Shown: positions 45,994-56,272, counted from the stretch's first letter. The stretch: 64,000 bases of DNA from Blattamonas nauphoetae (GCA_033064195.1 JARBJD010000218.1:62001-126000), one strand, 5' to 3'. The notes: generated from the sequence alone by a model not told the origin. Made by a program: numbers and translations.

Positions 45994-46457
45994 TTATTTT
46001 CCATCTTCTCGAATTTCAGTGCAAATAGAACTGGTTTTCACTACACCTGAAGCAAGGGACAGATGAACACGAGAAACACCAACAGTACTGTCTGCCAGTT
46101 TGCCCTCTTCTTGTTCGTATCCTCTTCTTGACCTCTTTCTCTTCTTTGGATATGAGAAGAACTCTTGATCGACCTGATTTTCGATTTTCTCGAGATGACG
46201 GAGAAAATGATTTGGCAAGAACAACACTGAGAATGAGAGGAGCAAAATGAGTTCGAGAAAAGGAAAAAAGGGAAAGGAAGCGATGAAAAGAGTTCCAGAT
46301 GAGAAGAAGAGACAAGAAGAGACTGGAGAGATACAGACGAAAGAAGGAAGGGGGCAGAGAGGGTTGAGAGAGAGAAGTGAGAGAAGCAGCTGAGACACAA
46401 AAGGAAGGTGTGCTCACAGGGTAAATTGGACGGATGGACAGCCTGAACACAAGCCAT
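45994..46457 (-). CDS. Possible small membrane protein, poorly defined
   Basis: Overlapping minus-strand frames contain hydrophobic stretches (FLELILLLSFSVLFL) and a Lys/Arg-rich segment, and one frame ends in TVLLVFLVFICPLL, which could be a C-terminal anchor. No intron set gives a convincing single frame, so this may be chance. Confidence 0.2.
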
Positions 46458-46570
46458 TCAAACGTATGTCTGCTCTCCTCTCTGTATTTCGAAAATCTCA
46501 ATCCTTCATCACTATTTCCTTTCTCTTTCCATCCCTTCATCTCTCTTGTCTCGATCTTCTCAGCATTGAC

Positions 46571-48153
46571 GATGTCTTGCGAGATTCATTCCTCAGATCC
46601 GACTCTGGTGCTCTTCTCTGACTCTTTGGAAATCGAAGTCTGTATCTTCACTTCATTGCTTCATCTCTCCTTCTTCTATCGTTCTTCCACCATTCCTTTC
46701 ATTCATTCTTCATCCTTTAACGTCCTCAGCACGTTCATCATCTAGGGTTCACATCTTTTCAAAAACTCCATCGTTACCCTTCTCTCTCACTCTACGACAT
46801 TGTCAAACAGTCATTTCTTGTATGTATTCCTTTTTGAACCCATTTCGCTTCACCCAACAGCGAAACATCACTCTGATCTAGTGATCCACAATGGATGTCT
46901 CAAACAAGGTGTTGAAATCTGGCCAAAATAACAAAAACATCACAATCATCTCAAAATAAAGAAAAACAATCAACTATTGGATGAATTCAGTCGAAGAGAA
47001 GAAGGATCCAGACACCAGATCAAAGCCAGATAATAACGGCAAATAGAAGTAACCAAAGCGGAAAGATCGAAAGAAGAGAAAGAATCAGATGGAGTTCAAA
47101 CAGAGGACATGTTCGAAAGAGTGTTTGTGTGTGACACAAGCCAGGACACACTCCACCGAAAAGAACGTTTGCTCTCTTCTCATTTTGATGTACTTTTCTC
47201 CTCCCCTCTTCTCTTCGCTCTCCCTACCATCAATAATGTCTCACTTTTCCTCTCTCATCAGCAAAGATGGTACACTCACGAGTGGTCCGATCGACGTTGC
47301 CTACGTGAGTTCGGTTCGATGGATATCTGGAAATCGAAGGGTGCCGCTCGTATCATCATTTGTTCGTTGTATCTTCAATTCGATTCTTCCTTTTTCAATT
47401 CTGTTTCCATCCTTCTCATATTCTCATCTTTTCTTCTCCTCGTCCTCTCTTCCTTCACCCTCCTTTGCTATCTCGCAACGCTCTCCTTCATCATTTAGAT
47501 CCATTTCTTGCTGTAATCACTCACTCCATCGATGTCCCAAGACACCATGCTCATGTATTAGTCTCATCGTCTGAATTCGAATCTCACAAGTCTCACCTCT
47601 CCAAACAGCAAAGAGTGGATCTATAACTGCCTCCTTCTCACTATGTATGTTCTCAGTTTACTTCATTTTTGTTTGTTTTGTCTCGTATTTGTTCAGATCT
47701 GTCTATTCGATGGGAGCGTGCCTGACAGGTCGTATTCACAACCAGACTGATTCATTGAAACCTACAGTCACTCCAGTGAAGTTGAATGTCGGAAATCAGC
47801 TGCAAGGATCAACTTCACATGTTCTGATGCCCGATCCTTCACCATCGCCACTCAATTCCCCACCAATTCATCACTCGTAGGAAATACACCGACAGAAAGA
47901 CACCCACACCCAATATCGAAATTAAATGTTCACTTCTCTCCCAAAAGTAGCTCGTATGACCCCAAACGTCCACAAATCTCCACTCGATTCACCAACACGC
48001 ACTTCGTCCAAATCAGCCTCTCATTACAGATCAAGTCCTGCAAAAGTATCCAAAAGCAAAGACGATACATTAGTCGCACTGCCATCCGAATTCAATCATG
48101 TTCCAGCTCGGATCATCTCCAACTTCAACAAGCCTCTCTCCTCGACTGAATTT
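46571..48153 (+). CDS. Unrecognised multi-exon gene, cut by the locus III element
   Basis: Candidate exons are near 46571-46636 (MSCEIHSSDPTLVLFSDSLE), about 47267-47361 (WYTHEWSDRRCLREFG, MDIWKSKGAARIII), about 47498-47640 (YPFLAVITHSIDVPRHHAHV) and 47697-48153 (MGACLTGRIHNQ then a Ser/Pro-rich tail ending near SSTEF). The middle exons join in phase through a GTTCG...TTTAG intron. The tail shows a possible frame change near 47880-47930. MGACLT at 47711 fits a myristoylation motif but an upstream acceptor suggests it is internal. At 48154 the module of locus III begins. Family unknown. Confidence 0.4.
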
Positions 48154-48263
48154 CTACCAAACCAGTGCTTACCAACTCCTGAGTCTGGCGAAGTGAAACC
48201 ATGGGTGGCCGATCCACCTGAACAAACAATGAGAAAACAATTTGTCTGTTCTAGAATAAAAAA

Positions 48264-48412
48264 GTATCCCGACAAGGGACTCAAGGGTCACAGTGTCGGT
48301 TCTACCCTCGAAAGGGTGGTTGATAAGCAAAAAAGAGAGGAGTTGGGTCTATTGTTCCAGAAATCCCCAACGGGGAACAAAAACTGGAGGAAACTGAGAA
48401 GTCCAAAAGGAC
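48264..48412. ncRNA. Putative structured RNA region in the locus III module
   Basis: Helices: CGACA/TGTCG (48270-48274 with 48294-48298), ACCCT/AGGGT closed by CGAA (48304-48317), CCAG/CTGG (48357-48360 with 48384-48387) enclosing CCCC-AAC-GGGG (48365-48375), and GTCC/GGAC around AAAA (48401-48412). Against 27175-27321 several helices differ in sequence but stay paired, while loop segments are conserved. That pattern points to selection on RNA structure. Confidence 0.55.
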
Positions 48413-48431
48413 AATGTGAAGTGGAACTATA

Positions 48432-49781
48432 GTTGTAAAATAACCCGTGAAAGTAAAATAACCCGGCCCATTTTCGGAGGTGTTGAACCCATATCTCCGA
48501 ATTTCTCCGAACCCAAAATTTTTTGGGTCCCACTTTTTTTGTGTCCATCATCATCACGACTCCGGGAATTGTTTGAGGTGGAAATCGAACCTCCAAAATA
48601 GGATCCCTGGCTGGGGTCTCCTATTTAGGAGTCTGTTTTGGCCCCTTTTTTGGCTCCAAAATAGGAGGTCCTTAACATTTAAGCTTAGAGGATCCAAACT
48701 TCCTGACCATATTCCTCCGCGCCTGTTTATGATTTTTCTTTCTCGTTTGATTTCTGGTGGTTTGGGATGGTTTTCTCTTGAAATAACAATTTTTTGAAAA
48801 ATGAAAAATCCTGGGGGGACCTGGGTGGAAATGCATGGTCAAATACTGATTTGCCAGTAGAATAAGCTTAGGATTGTGAAAATTTGTTTTGATCATATCT
48901 CCACAACCAGACATAGTTCGGACATGAAGTTTTCACCAATATGGATCTTTTGTTGAGAATTATTTTTTTCTGAAAATTTTGAAAATTTTCGAAGACTTCC
49001 TAAAACGGAGTTTTTTCACTTTTTTCATAAATTTCATCAATGATCATCCAACAGATTTCTCAATGTCCGGTTGTTTCTGGGATTTATTCCATGGATTCAA
49101 TTCTGATTGTGTTAACGTCGTTTTGAACGAATTTGAAGAATATTTGATAATCGGATGAACAGCTTGCGAAGAAAAATCAAAAAGGCGAAAAAGCAACCCA
49201 AAATAATCTCAACTACCGCAAGGGGATTTTTTTCAAAATTTTCAGAAAAAAATAATTCTCAACAAAAGATCCATATTGGTGAAAACTTCATGTCCGAACT
49301 ATGTCTGGTTGTGGAGATATGATCAAAACAAATTTTCACAATCCTAAGCTTATTCTACTGGCAAATCAGTATTTGACCATGCATTTCCACCCAGGTCCCC
49401 CCAGGATTTTTCATTTTTCAAAAAATTGTTATTTCAAGAGAAAACCATCCCAAACCACCAGAAATCAAACGAGAAAGAAAAATCATAAACAGGCGCGGAG
49501 GAATATGGTCAGGAAGTTTGGATCCTCTAAGCTTAAATGTTAAGGACCTCCTATTTTGGAGCCAAAAAAGGGGCCAAAACAGACTCCTAAATAGGAGACC
49601 CCAGCCAGGGATCCTATTTTGGAGGTTCGATTTCCACCTCAAACAATTCCCGGAGTCGTGATGATGATGGACACAAAAAAAGTGGGACCCAAAAAATTTT
49701 GGGTTCGGAGAAATTCGGAGATATGGGTTCAACACCTCCGAAAATGGGCCGGGTTATTTTACTTTCACGGGTTATTTTAGT
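48432..49781. mobile_element. Foldback element: 549-bp perfect arms around a 244-bp spacer
   Basis: Arms 48437-48985 and 49230-49778 are inverted copies; I see no mismatch in the portions compared. The outer bases are AAAATAACCCGTGAAAG. ACTATA occurs on both sides (48426-48431 and 49782-49787) and is a candidate 6-bp target duplication. Each arm carries the same 80-codon frame (minus 48672-48914, plus 49301-49543), an unavoidable mirror image with no known domain. The arms would form long double-stranded RNA if transcribed. Confidence 0.9.
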
Positions 49782-49902
49782 ACTATACATGAAGATGTAT
49801 TGATAGAGCCGCCTCTACTGCAGCATTCAAACGAAAACGCAATCCTGATCTTTCCTACTGTTGTGTGGCAGATCTAAATGTTGGTAAGCACTGGTTTGGT
49901 AG

Positions 49903-49957
49903 AAAGGTGTTCCTTACTCTCACACCACTACCAAACCAGGGTTACCAACTCCTGAGT
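49903..49957. repeat. Proximal terminal repeat of the large part, locus III
   Basis: Begins AAAGGTGTTCCTTACTC; GGTGT/ACACC can form a hairpin, followed by ACCAAACCAGGGTTACCAAC. It occupies the same position and has the same order of motifs as 27439-27493 and the inverse of 20223-20278. No distal copy is visible in the window, so the far end is missing or diverged. Confidence 0.75.
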
Positions 49958-50046
49958 ATTGAAAGGAGAAGAAACAGGAAGGCAAGATAAAAGAAAATGA
50001 TGAAAACAAAGAAAGATGTCTTCTTCGGCTTGGTAATTTCGTCAAG

Positions 50047-50970
50047 CTATTTCTTCTGGCCGTGCCCCCTGAGGGGCTGCCACCAACTGTCAGACAGTGG
50101 CGGAGCTGTGAGTCCAATGAGGACTGGTGAAGAGTAATAATCATCGGCGATGGTGGATCTTGCCGACCATCCCACATACCCGTTCAAGAGTTCGAGAGGA
50201 ACTCTCACCACTCGTCTCAAGTAACTCACTGCGGCATGTTTGATACTGTACGGTCCGTACTCCTCTGGGACCCCTATCTCTGCCAGAACACTCTTCAGCC
50301 CCGCAGCAATTTCTGTCATCTTCAACGGAGAGCCTGTCTTGAAGCTCTTCCACACTCTTTGTTCGTCAAACGATCCGTTCTGAGGGTTCTTCTGATGCTC
50401 GTCGAGCATGTTCTTTCTGTGCAGTGAGAGTGCGACGAAAGGAGAGAACGACTCATCACCCTCGTCTCTAACAAACCGCAAATCGGCTTCTGTTTGATTC
50501 TGTTTTGGGTGGATGGAGATAGTGGCGAAGGATTCTGGGATGTGTTCCGACACCTCGACGAAACACACGTCCTTCCAACATAAATTCACGATCTCTTCTC
50601 TTCTGCACATCGTTGTGGCGAGTGTGAGGATGAATGTTCGCAACTGTTGGAGTGATGTGTCGTTCTTCGCTTGCTCTGCGTTCTTCTGGACCCATGAGAG
50701 GATCAGGTCCACATTCCATATCACTGTGTAGTGGCGCTTTGACTTTCTTTTGGGGTGGTTACGTGGGACAATATTTTTGACATCATAGGTCTCAACCGAA
50801 AAAGGACACTTTCCTAAAATTCGTAAATCCTTCACGAATTGAGATGATATGTATTTTTTAATTGAGATTCTTGATGTTCTGATCTCCATGATCGTTCTTC
50901 TCTGAAAAGGAGTCTGATCGAACCATAATAGTGATATTCTGTCCAAGCTTTTCTGGAAAGGGCGTTTCAC
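50047..50970 (-). CDS. Tyrosine recombinase of the locus III compound element
   Basis: An open frame of 307 codons. C-terminal catalytic features: TTMCRREEIVNL (Arg I), YGPYSIKHAAVSYLRR in the place of the usual HxxRH segment, GYVGWSAR (Trp in place of the third-box His), and TIADDYYSSP (nucleophilic Tyr). The normal H-x-x-R appears as Y-x-x-K, so two positions deviate from the canonical tetrad. The N-terminal half lacks a clear SAM-like domain signature. Its stop lies 90 bp from the terminal repeat. Families with such enzymes include Crypton and DIRS/Ngaro elements. The frame itself looks whole. Confidence 0.8.
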   Translation of the reverse strand: MKRPFQKSLDRISLLWFDQTPFQRRTIMEIRTSRISIKKYISSQFVKDLRILGKCPFSVETYDVKNIVPRNHPKRKSKRHYTVIWNVDLILSWVQKNAEQAKNDTSLQQLRTFILTLATTMCRREEIVNLCWKDVCFVEVSEHIPESFATISIHPKQNQTEADLRFVRDEGDESFSPFVALSLHRKNMLDEHQKNPQNGSFDEQRVWKSFKTGSPLKMTEIAAGLKSVLAEIGVPEEYGPYSIKHAAVSYLRRVVRVPLELLNGYVGWSARSTIADDYYSSPVLIGLTAPPLSDSWWQPLRGHGQKK

Positions 50971-51248
50971 GATTTCGCTGTCTGTCTACGGCAGTGTAGT
51001 CATGAATTAATTAGCCATCAGTATCCTGGACACAGTCTGTTCTCACTATTTCGTCATCTCACCTCAATCTCAGATATTCTGCTTCTCAGACCTTTTGTCA
51101 CATTTTTCCTTTCCTCTATCCCTCTCTCCCAGCAAACCCTCCTTGTAGTGCTCAACCACTGTCATCGAACGCACCTTTTCTGCCCGTGCCAATCATCAAC
51201 CCTTCATTCTCATCCCTTCCTCCTCCTTCCTTGTCTTCCCTTCCTCCA

Positions 51249-52788
51249 GATATCTTCTCCACTCTCCTTCTTCTTTGTGGATGGGGTCAATTATTGTGAC
51301 AGCAGACTGGGCAAGCTCACGCAGACATTCAACACGTTGATGAAAACTCTCTCAGAAGCGGACTATGTCGAGCGCAAGGATCTGTACGCTAGTCCCCGTA
51401 TATCTCTCTTTCGGTTTTATTCTTTATTTGTTCTCTGCTAGTCTTGGTTCGTAGGATTGGAGACTCATCAATGTCTTCGACCACGCTGCCTCAGCTGATG
51501 ACCAGGATCTTAAAAAAACTTGTCGAAACGGCCTTCCGCGTGTGTGTCCCACTCTCCCTAATTTCTTGCAGCAATAGCAAGAACAAGGTCGTGCTCGGCG
51601 GACACAGTGCTTGTGGCATCGTCACCCACCGCTTTGTTACCAGTGGCATCGTTGATCAGTCTTGGATCGACGCTTACATCTTTGTTGTCATCTCTTCGGG
51701 TGCTCCCTTCGGCGGTGCTCCGATGGCGTTTGGTTCTTCAGCGTCGCCAAGAAAGTGGATGTTCCCGTGGGTGTGCAGGGAGAGATGAACGTTATTTTTT
51801 GGGATGATTGATGATTCACGCTGTTCTTCTGTTATATTCGTTCAATCTTTACCGTTCTTTCCGTCACAGTTCGGGGAGTCCACAATCAACATTCTGACGC
51901 AAGATTGCGGCTGTCTGCACTGGATGATCCCCAGCAAGAACACCTTCGACGACAATTATGTCGTTGGCCAGCTCAAAAGTATGCTTTCCACTCCATCTTC
52001 CATTATATTCACTGTTTTCTCTTTCATCTTCAAAACATCCACAGTCCTCTCCCCTCCTCCCCTCCAACATATCCTCCCTTCACCCACTCTCCCCCTCTCC
52101 CATCTCTCTGCTTGCAAAGGCGACATTATGCGCAACATCACAATGAAGAACAGGACGTGGACATTCGACCAGGGAGGTAAGGCCGGTTTGAAGACAGACA
52201 TCCAACACACTCGAAACATCACCGACAAGCCTCTCGTCAAGCCGAAGGTGATGACACACGTGATGTACTCGATTGGTCTGTGTTTATCCATGTTTCTGCC
52301 CTTCCCACTCTCTCCATCTTTCTCTATTTTTGTTGCCTTATCTGCCAATCATTCGTGTCTCCTTCTTTTCTGCGCTTCTTCGTCGTCGTTAGGTGTCACA
52401 ACCACTGCTGGTGTGATTCTGAATGCCACCAATCCGCGCAGGTGGTCGGACACGCATTCTGATTACTACGTGGATGGCGACGGCACAGTCCCGATTGTTT
52501 CACTCAGTGGTGTGTCTTATTTCCGTTCATTCTCGTTCTGTGCCCTTTTTTACCATTCTTTTCGCTCTCCCTTCCCTCGCCTGATTTTCCACTCTTTTCT
52601 CATCTTTCGCAGTCCTCCGCAAGTGGAGAGACACCTCGCTTGTCGAATTCCACACGTACCGTGGCTGTGACCACATGGGCATTATCACAGACGCTGTCCC
52701 AATTGGCCATATTTTGGACATCACTGCGCCGGAAACTGCCGCGAATATGGAGGATGAGGACTCACTCAACCCTCCCGACGACTTTTAG
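51249..52788 (+). CDS. LCAT/PDAT-like acyltransferase, multi-exon, N terminus not found
   Basis: Ordered alpha/beta-hydrolase motifs of the LCAT family: GVNYCDSRLG and ERKDLYASP (about 51290-51395), the nucleophile elbow KVVLGGHSACG (about 51585), WIDAYIFVVISSGAPFGG (about 51665), WMIPSKNTF (about 51922), then TFDQGG, GVTTTAGVILNAT, the acid in YVDGDGTVPIVSLS (about 52470), and the catalytic His in GCDHMGIITDAV (about 52670), stop at 52788. Introns have GTATAT, GTATGC, GTCTG and GTGTG donors. The expected PGL.GS oxyanion segment is missing upstream, and a frame problem near 51735-51790 is unresolved, so the gene may be truncated by the neighbouring element. Confidence 0.72.
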
Positions 52789-53036
52789 AAGTCTATGTTA
52801 CTTCATCACACATTTATCCTGTTATCTTCATCATTCTGTCCTTTCAGAGAGTTCCATCCTTTTTTGCTCAACATTCGTCCAACGTGGTGTCTAGCATATT
52901 GTGGAGAGACGTATCGTGTTGTGATTTTGTATGCTGCCCTTGATTCATGGAGGATCATCATGAGAGAAGGGCATGATCGATCCGTCATCAACGATGCAAG
53001 AAGAATGTCCTCATCAATTGAATCCACATCGTTCTA

Positions 53037-53330
53037 TTATGCCCAAAAACTCTGAAGCAGATGGAATAATCATGTCAGAACGTGAACCATTCCTCACATT
53101 CGATCTCAACGCACAATTGTCGATTGAGGACAAATCGAGAATTTACTGTTCGCTTGTTGCCCTTGTGTAAGCTGAACACCTGTTTGATGAAGCCCTTCAA
53201 GGCAGAGCTGTCCAATTTTTGAAGAAACTCGAACCAACATGGAAACAATCAGAACAAGAAGCGAACTTCGTTATCGACCTTGTTCCTTCTTCGACTGGAT
53301 CGTTCATGCTTCAGCCAGATCGCCTTCTGG
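53037..53330 (+). pseudogene. Fragment of a repeated hypothetical family
   Basis: EREPFLTFDLNAQLSIEDKS, IYCSLVALV, a TAA, then LFDEALQGRAVQFLKKLEP read in one frame. From memory of oxymonad proteins, a family with PFLNW and RSLVATV motifs near its start looks like this; that recollection is not verified. A single stop at 53168 and a truncated 3' end mark it as broken. Confidence 0.5.
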
Positions 53331-53578
53331 CTTTGTTTAGAGTATTTCCACTCTATTGTCATCTCCTCACTCGACTGTGGTCGCAGTGGTGATGACCTTC
53401 CTGGACAGAACAAACAGAGCTTCATCGAGCGAAATCCATCTTCGTATCAAGCTTCCAATCCTCTCTTCAATCATCATTCATCGATGAAACTGGTTCAAAA
53501 GTTTCTGAAAGTTCGTATCTCCACATTCTTCACATTCCATCTGGTTTCAAAGGAACTATTCATTTCCCGATCTAACTC

Positions 53579-54303
53579 ATGGCCTTACCTCCACTACTCT
53601 TCACTGCTCCTTCCCACTTCATCGTGCGCTCCTCGATCATCACTCGTACAGCAGGTGCCATCACTCCGAAAAGATCTACAAACACCAGCTTGATTCTCAT
53701 TGGAGACCCTGTCACAACGGGAATTGTATCCGTCACTATGACGATTCTCTCTCTTCCCGCAACCGATTGTTTCTCGTTTTCTTCTTCATCGTTGTCAACC
53801 TACCCTGGAGAAATCTTCATTGGTCTTCTCGACTCAACTACACCTGACACCGAAGTGGATGAAATCATTGGATGTAATATTAAGAGTTTGTCTCCCTTTT
53901 CCTCATATCTCCAGATTCTCTCTCACTCTCTTCATCGACTGGTCGAATCAACCTCAAGACACCATCCACCCGTCGCGTCACTGAACTGCCGTTAAACTAC
54001 TCACATTTGAAGGAAGGAGCTTGTGTGTGGATGTAGGTGGACATGGAATCGACACCTCGAACAGTCTAATTCTTCATGAATGGGCAAGCTGGCCAGCTTT
54101 ATGTTTCTGGTCTTTCCCAATCTGTCAGAATCGGTGTTTGCTTCTCTCGTTTTTGTTCTCTTTCAAGTTCACTGTTTTTGTGCAAGAAACGTCGTTCGGA
54201 ATTGACAGAATCGCTCGACAGCAAAGACCAACCCCAATCGCACCGGAAATGAAAGATCTGACTTGCCAGAACTTGACCACACTTGTCTTTCGTGAAGGAT
54301 ACT
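53579..54303 (+). pseudogene. SPRY-domain protein, broken copy
   Basis: TTGIVSVTMTILSLP (about 53715), EIFIGLLDSTTP (about 53810), then after an intron-like GTAAT...CAG stretch HLKEGACVWM, VDMESTPRTV and FFMNGQAGQLYVSGLSQSVR (about 54005-54130). These follow the order of the SPRY gene at 4829-5649. TAG after VWM and TAA after TPRTV fall inside the domain, at positions where the related domains have Glu and Gln. Confidence 0.72.
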
Positions 54304-54925
54304 GAAAGAGAGTGAGATGGACTTGCTTGATCTTGGATTGGGCAATGTGGGTGGAGTGATTTACCGCATTTTCAAAACTACAACACAGTGATTTCTTGTT
54401 TCTCTTCTCTCCGTTCTGATTGACGGATACAACTTCATGTGTGTTGTTCACTCCGTTCATGCCATTGATTTCTTGATTCTACAATTTTGTGCGTCATTTC
54501 TGCCTTTCATCTTGATTTCTATCCGATTCTTCTATCCCGTCAGATTCGACCGATCTTGCAGTGGTTAGGCCATGCGTGTCCATTCTCTGTTGATTTCGGT
54601 GATAGAGATGGCATGGATGGTGAGAGATAGGATTGTGCGAAGGACTCGACAAGAGTGGAACACTACTCACGCGGACGAAGTGACATTTATAGATTGCTGC
54701 TCGGAAGTGTGGGAGGGCCATTTGGGAGCACATGCACACCGACAGTTCTGATGAGATGCCCGACCAGCGATGGGCAAGCTTCGATTTGACATTGCTCCAA
54801 TCTCGGAACATACCAACGAATTGAACTGCTCTACACCCACACATCAGCCATCAACTGCTCTTGTGCTCATTTGTTGTGAAGATTGAGGTTATTCTCGCCG
54901 ATGTTGAACAACCCAAAACGATCTA
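54304..54925. other. No supported gene
   Basis: Minus-strand frames at 54125-54460 and 54494-54844 are open but have no recognisable motif and run against the SPRY relic. Confidence 0.35.
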
Positions 54926-55260
54926 TCACTTCACAACTGGCCACAATCGCTCCTTTCTCCCATTTGGACGTGCAATGTTCCTTCCCTTCATGCCCATATC
55001 ATAAACCTGCTCCGCATTCTCCGACAATCTCGGAGACTCGCTGAAAGGCCTCGCCCACACTTTCACTCCGAATTGGCCGAACAGCAAGGATGATGCGATG
55101 TCTCCACACTTTTTGGGAAGCTGGATCAAACAGCACGTGTCGCTGTCAGCTGAACAACACTTAGAACACGGAGTCGAACAAAAATCAATCGAACACTCAT
55201 CGCCGTCCACCAACTCCCCTCTTTCGGCTGTCTCCCAATCGTTTCTCGTTTCCTGGCCAG
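54926..55260 (-). CDS. Cysteine-rich protein fragment, unrecognised
   Basis: The minus-strand frame contains SIDFCSTPCSKCCSADSDTC and CLIQLPKKCGDIASSLLFG, with cysteine clusters suggestive of an extracellular domain. The frame is open upstream of the marked start, and boundaries are unknown. It may be part of a surface protein gene. Confidence 0.35.
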
Positions 55261-56240
55261 TGATGCAGCACAGTCTTCTTATAGCGGATACTCGAGTTAT
55301 TTTACGTTAATTCCTCTGTTTTTCGTTCTGTCACTCCGACTTCCGGTTCTTGGGTCTTGTAACAAGGAATAAAGGGTGCGATCAGACAATACATTTATTT
55401 AACTCCATTTCAGTTTTTCTCCACTTCACAAAACTGCAGTTCAGAACTTCTCAAATTGAATCAATGATTTAGTGATCGGTGTTCAGCTATAGTTGGTGAG
55501 AACTGTGGCTTGCGAACCCATAATTCACTCCGATCATCACCAAATTCAGACCTCACAACAGCTTTCACTTCAAATACTGTCCCTTGTTTCTCCTATCTCA
55601 TTTTCGTAACTTGTTTCCCTTCATCATTAACCTAAATTCGCAAAACACCGACGATCTAACCTTACCTCAATTTGGCAAGACCCAAGAACCGGAAGCCGGA
55701 GTGACAGTTTTTCGTCATTTTTTGCCAAATGTGTCAATAGTGGCATTCAATCCAGACCTCACACAATCAATTCCTCCTGATATCCATTGTTTGTCCCTAA
55801 CTGAATAATTCTTGTCTTGATTGGTTGAAGTTACTCTATTCATGGGATGGATCGTCTCTGGGTTCCTCTCCGTAGCTTCACCGTTGCACTCGGAGACTAG
55901 ATGAGAGCCGACACAGAAGCGGCCCAATCTGGACAACGGATGATGTAATCTCTGTTTTCGGAAGGCTTCGAAGACACACTCGAACAGAAGATGAAACACG
56001 AAAAGAGCGGCTCTTATGGGAGTTATCTTGTCAACAGCTGTCTCTCAATCTCACAGAAACTGGGATTGAATGTGTGAAGGCTGTGAACGATTCAATCTCA
56101 AATGACACATCGAAACTACCTCGCTGGAATGACTCCAACTCATTTCCGTGGACTCCCCTTCGATGTTTGGAATACTCTGATTGCTGGTACAGATGAACAG
56201 ATTCTGCGATCGCCTCCACTCTTCTAGAAGTGGGTTGCTC
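55261..56240. other. No supported gene
   Basis: Short frames only. A plus-strand stretch around 56100-56230 (GMTPTHFRGLPFDVWNTLIA) may belong to the unrecognised coding region that follows, but stops intervene. Confidence 0.3.
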
Positions 56241-56272
56241 ATTTAGGTTCGTCGTTCTCAACGCGACTGTCT

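Larger units (their letters stand above)
48154..49902. repeat. Short terminal module of locus III with 23-bp inverted repeats, containing a foldback insertion
   Basis: Perfect inverted repeats at 48154-48176 and 49880-49902 (CTACCAAACCAGTGCTTACC). Sequence near the outer end (CCATGGGTGGCCGATCC at about 48201) matches the locus I module (CCATGGGTTGGCCGATC at 27119). The structured region at 48264-48412 is shared with locus I. Subtracting the foldback leaves about 393 bp. Confidence 0.88.

Noticed and set aside
48672-49543. Identical 80-codon ORFs on both arms of the foldback
   Set aside because: Identity follows from the palindrome; there is no domain and no start or splice context.
53579-54303. 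Reassignment of TAA/TAG to glutamine
   Set aside because: RPL24, the coiled-coil/SPRY copies and others end in TAA or TAG at expected places, and the surrounding copy is otherwise decayed; kept only as a low-interest check.
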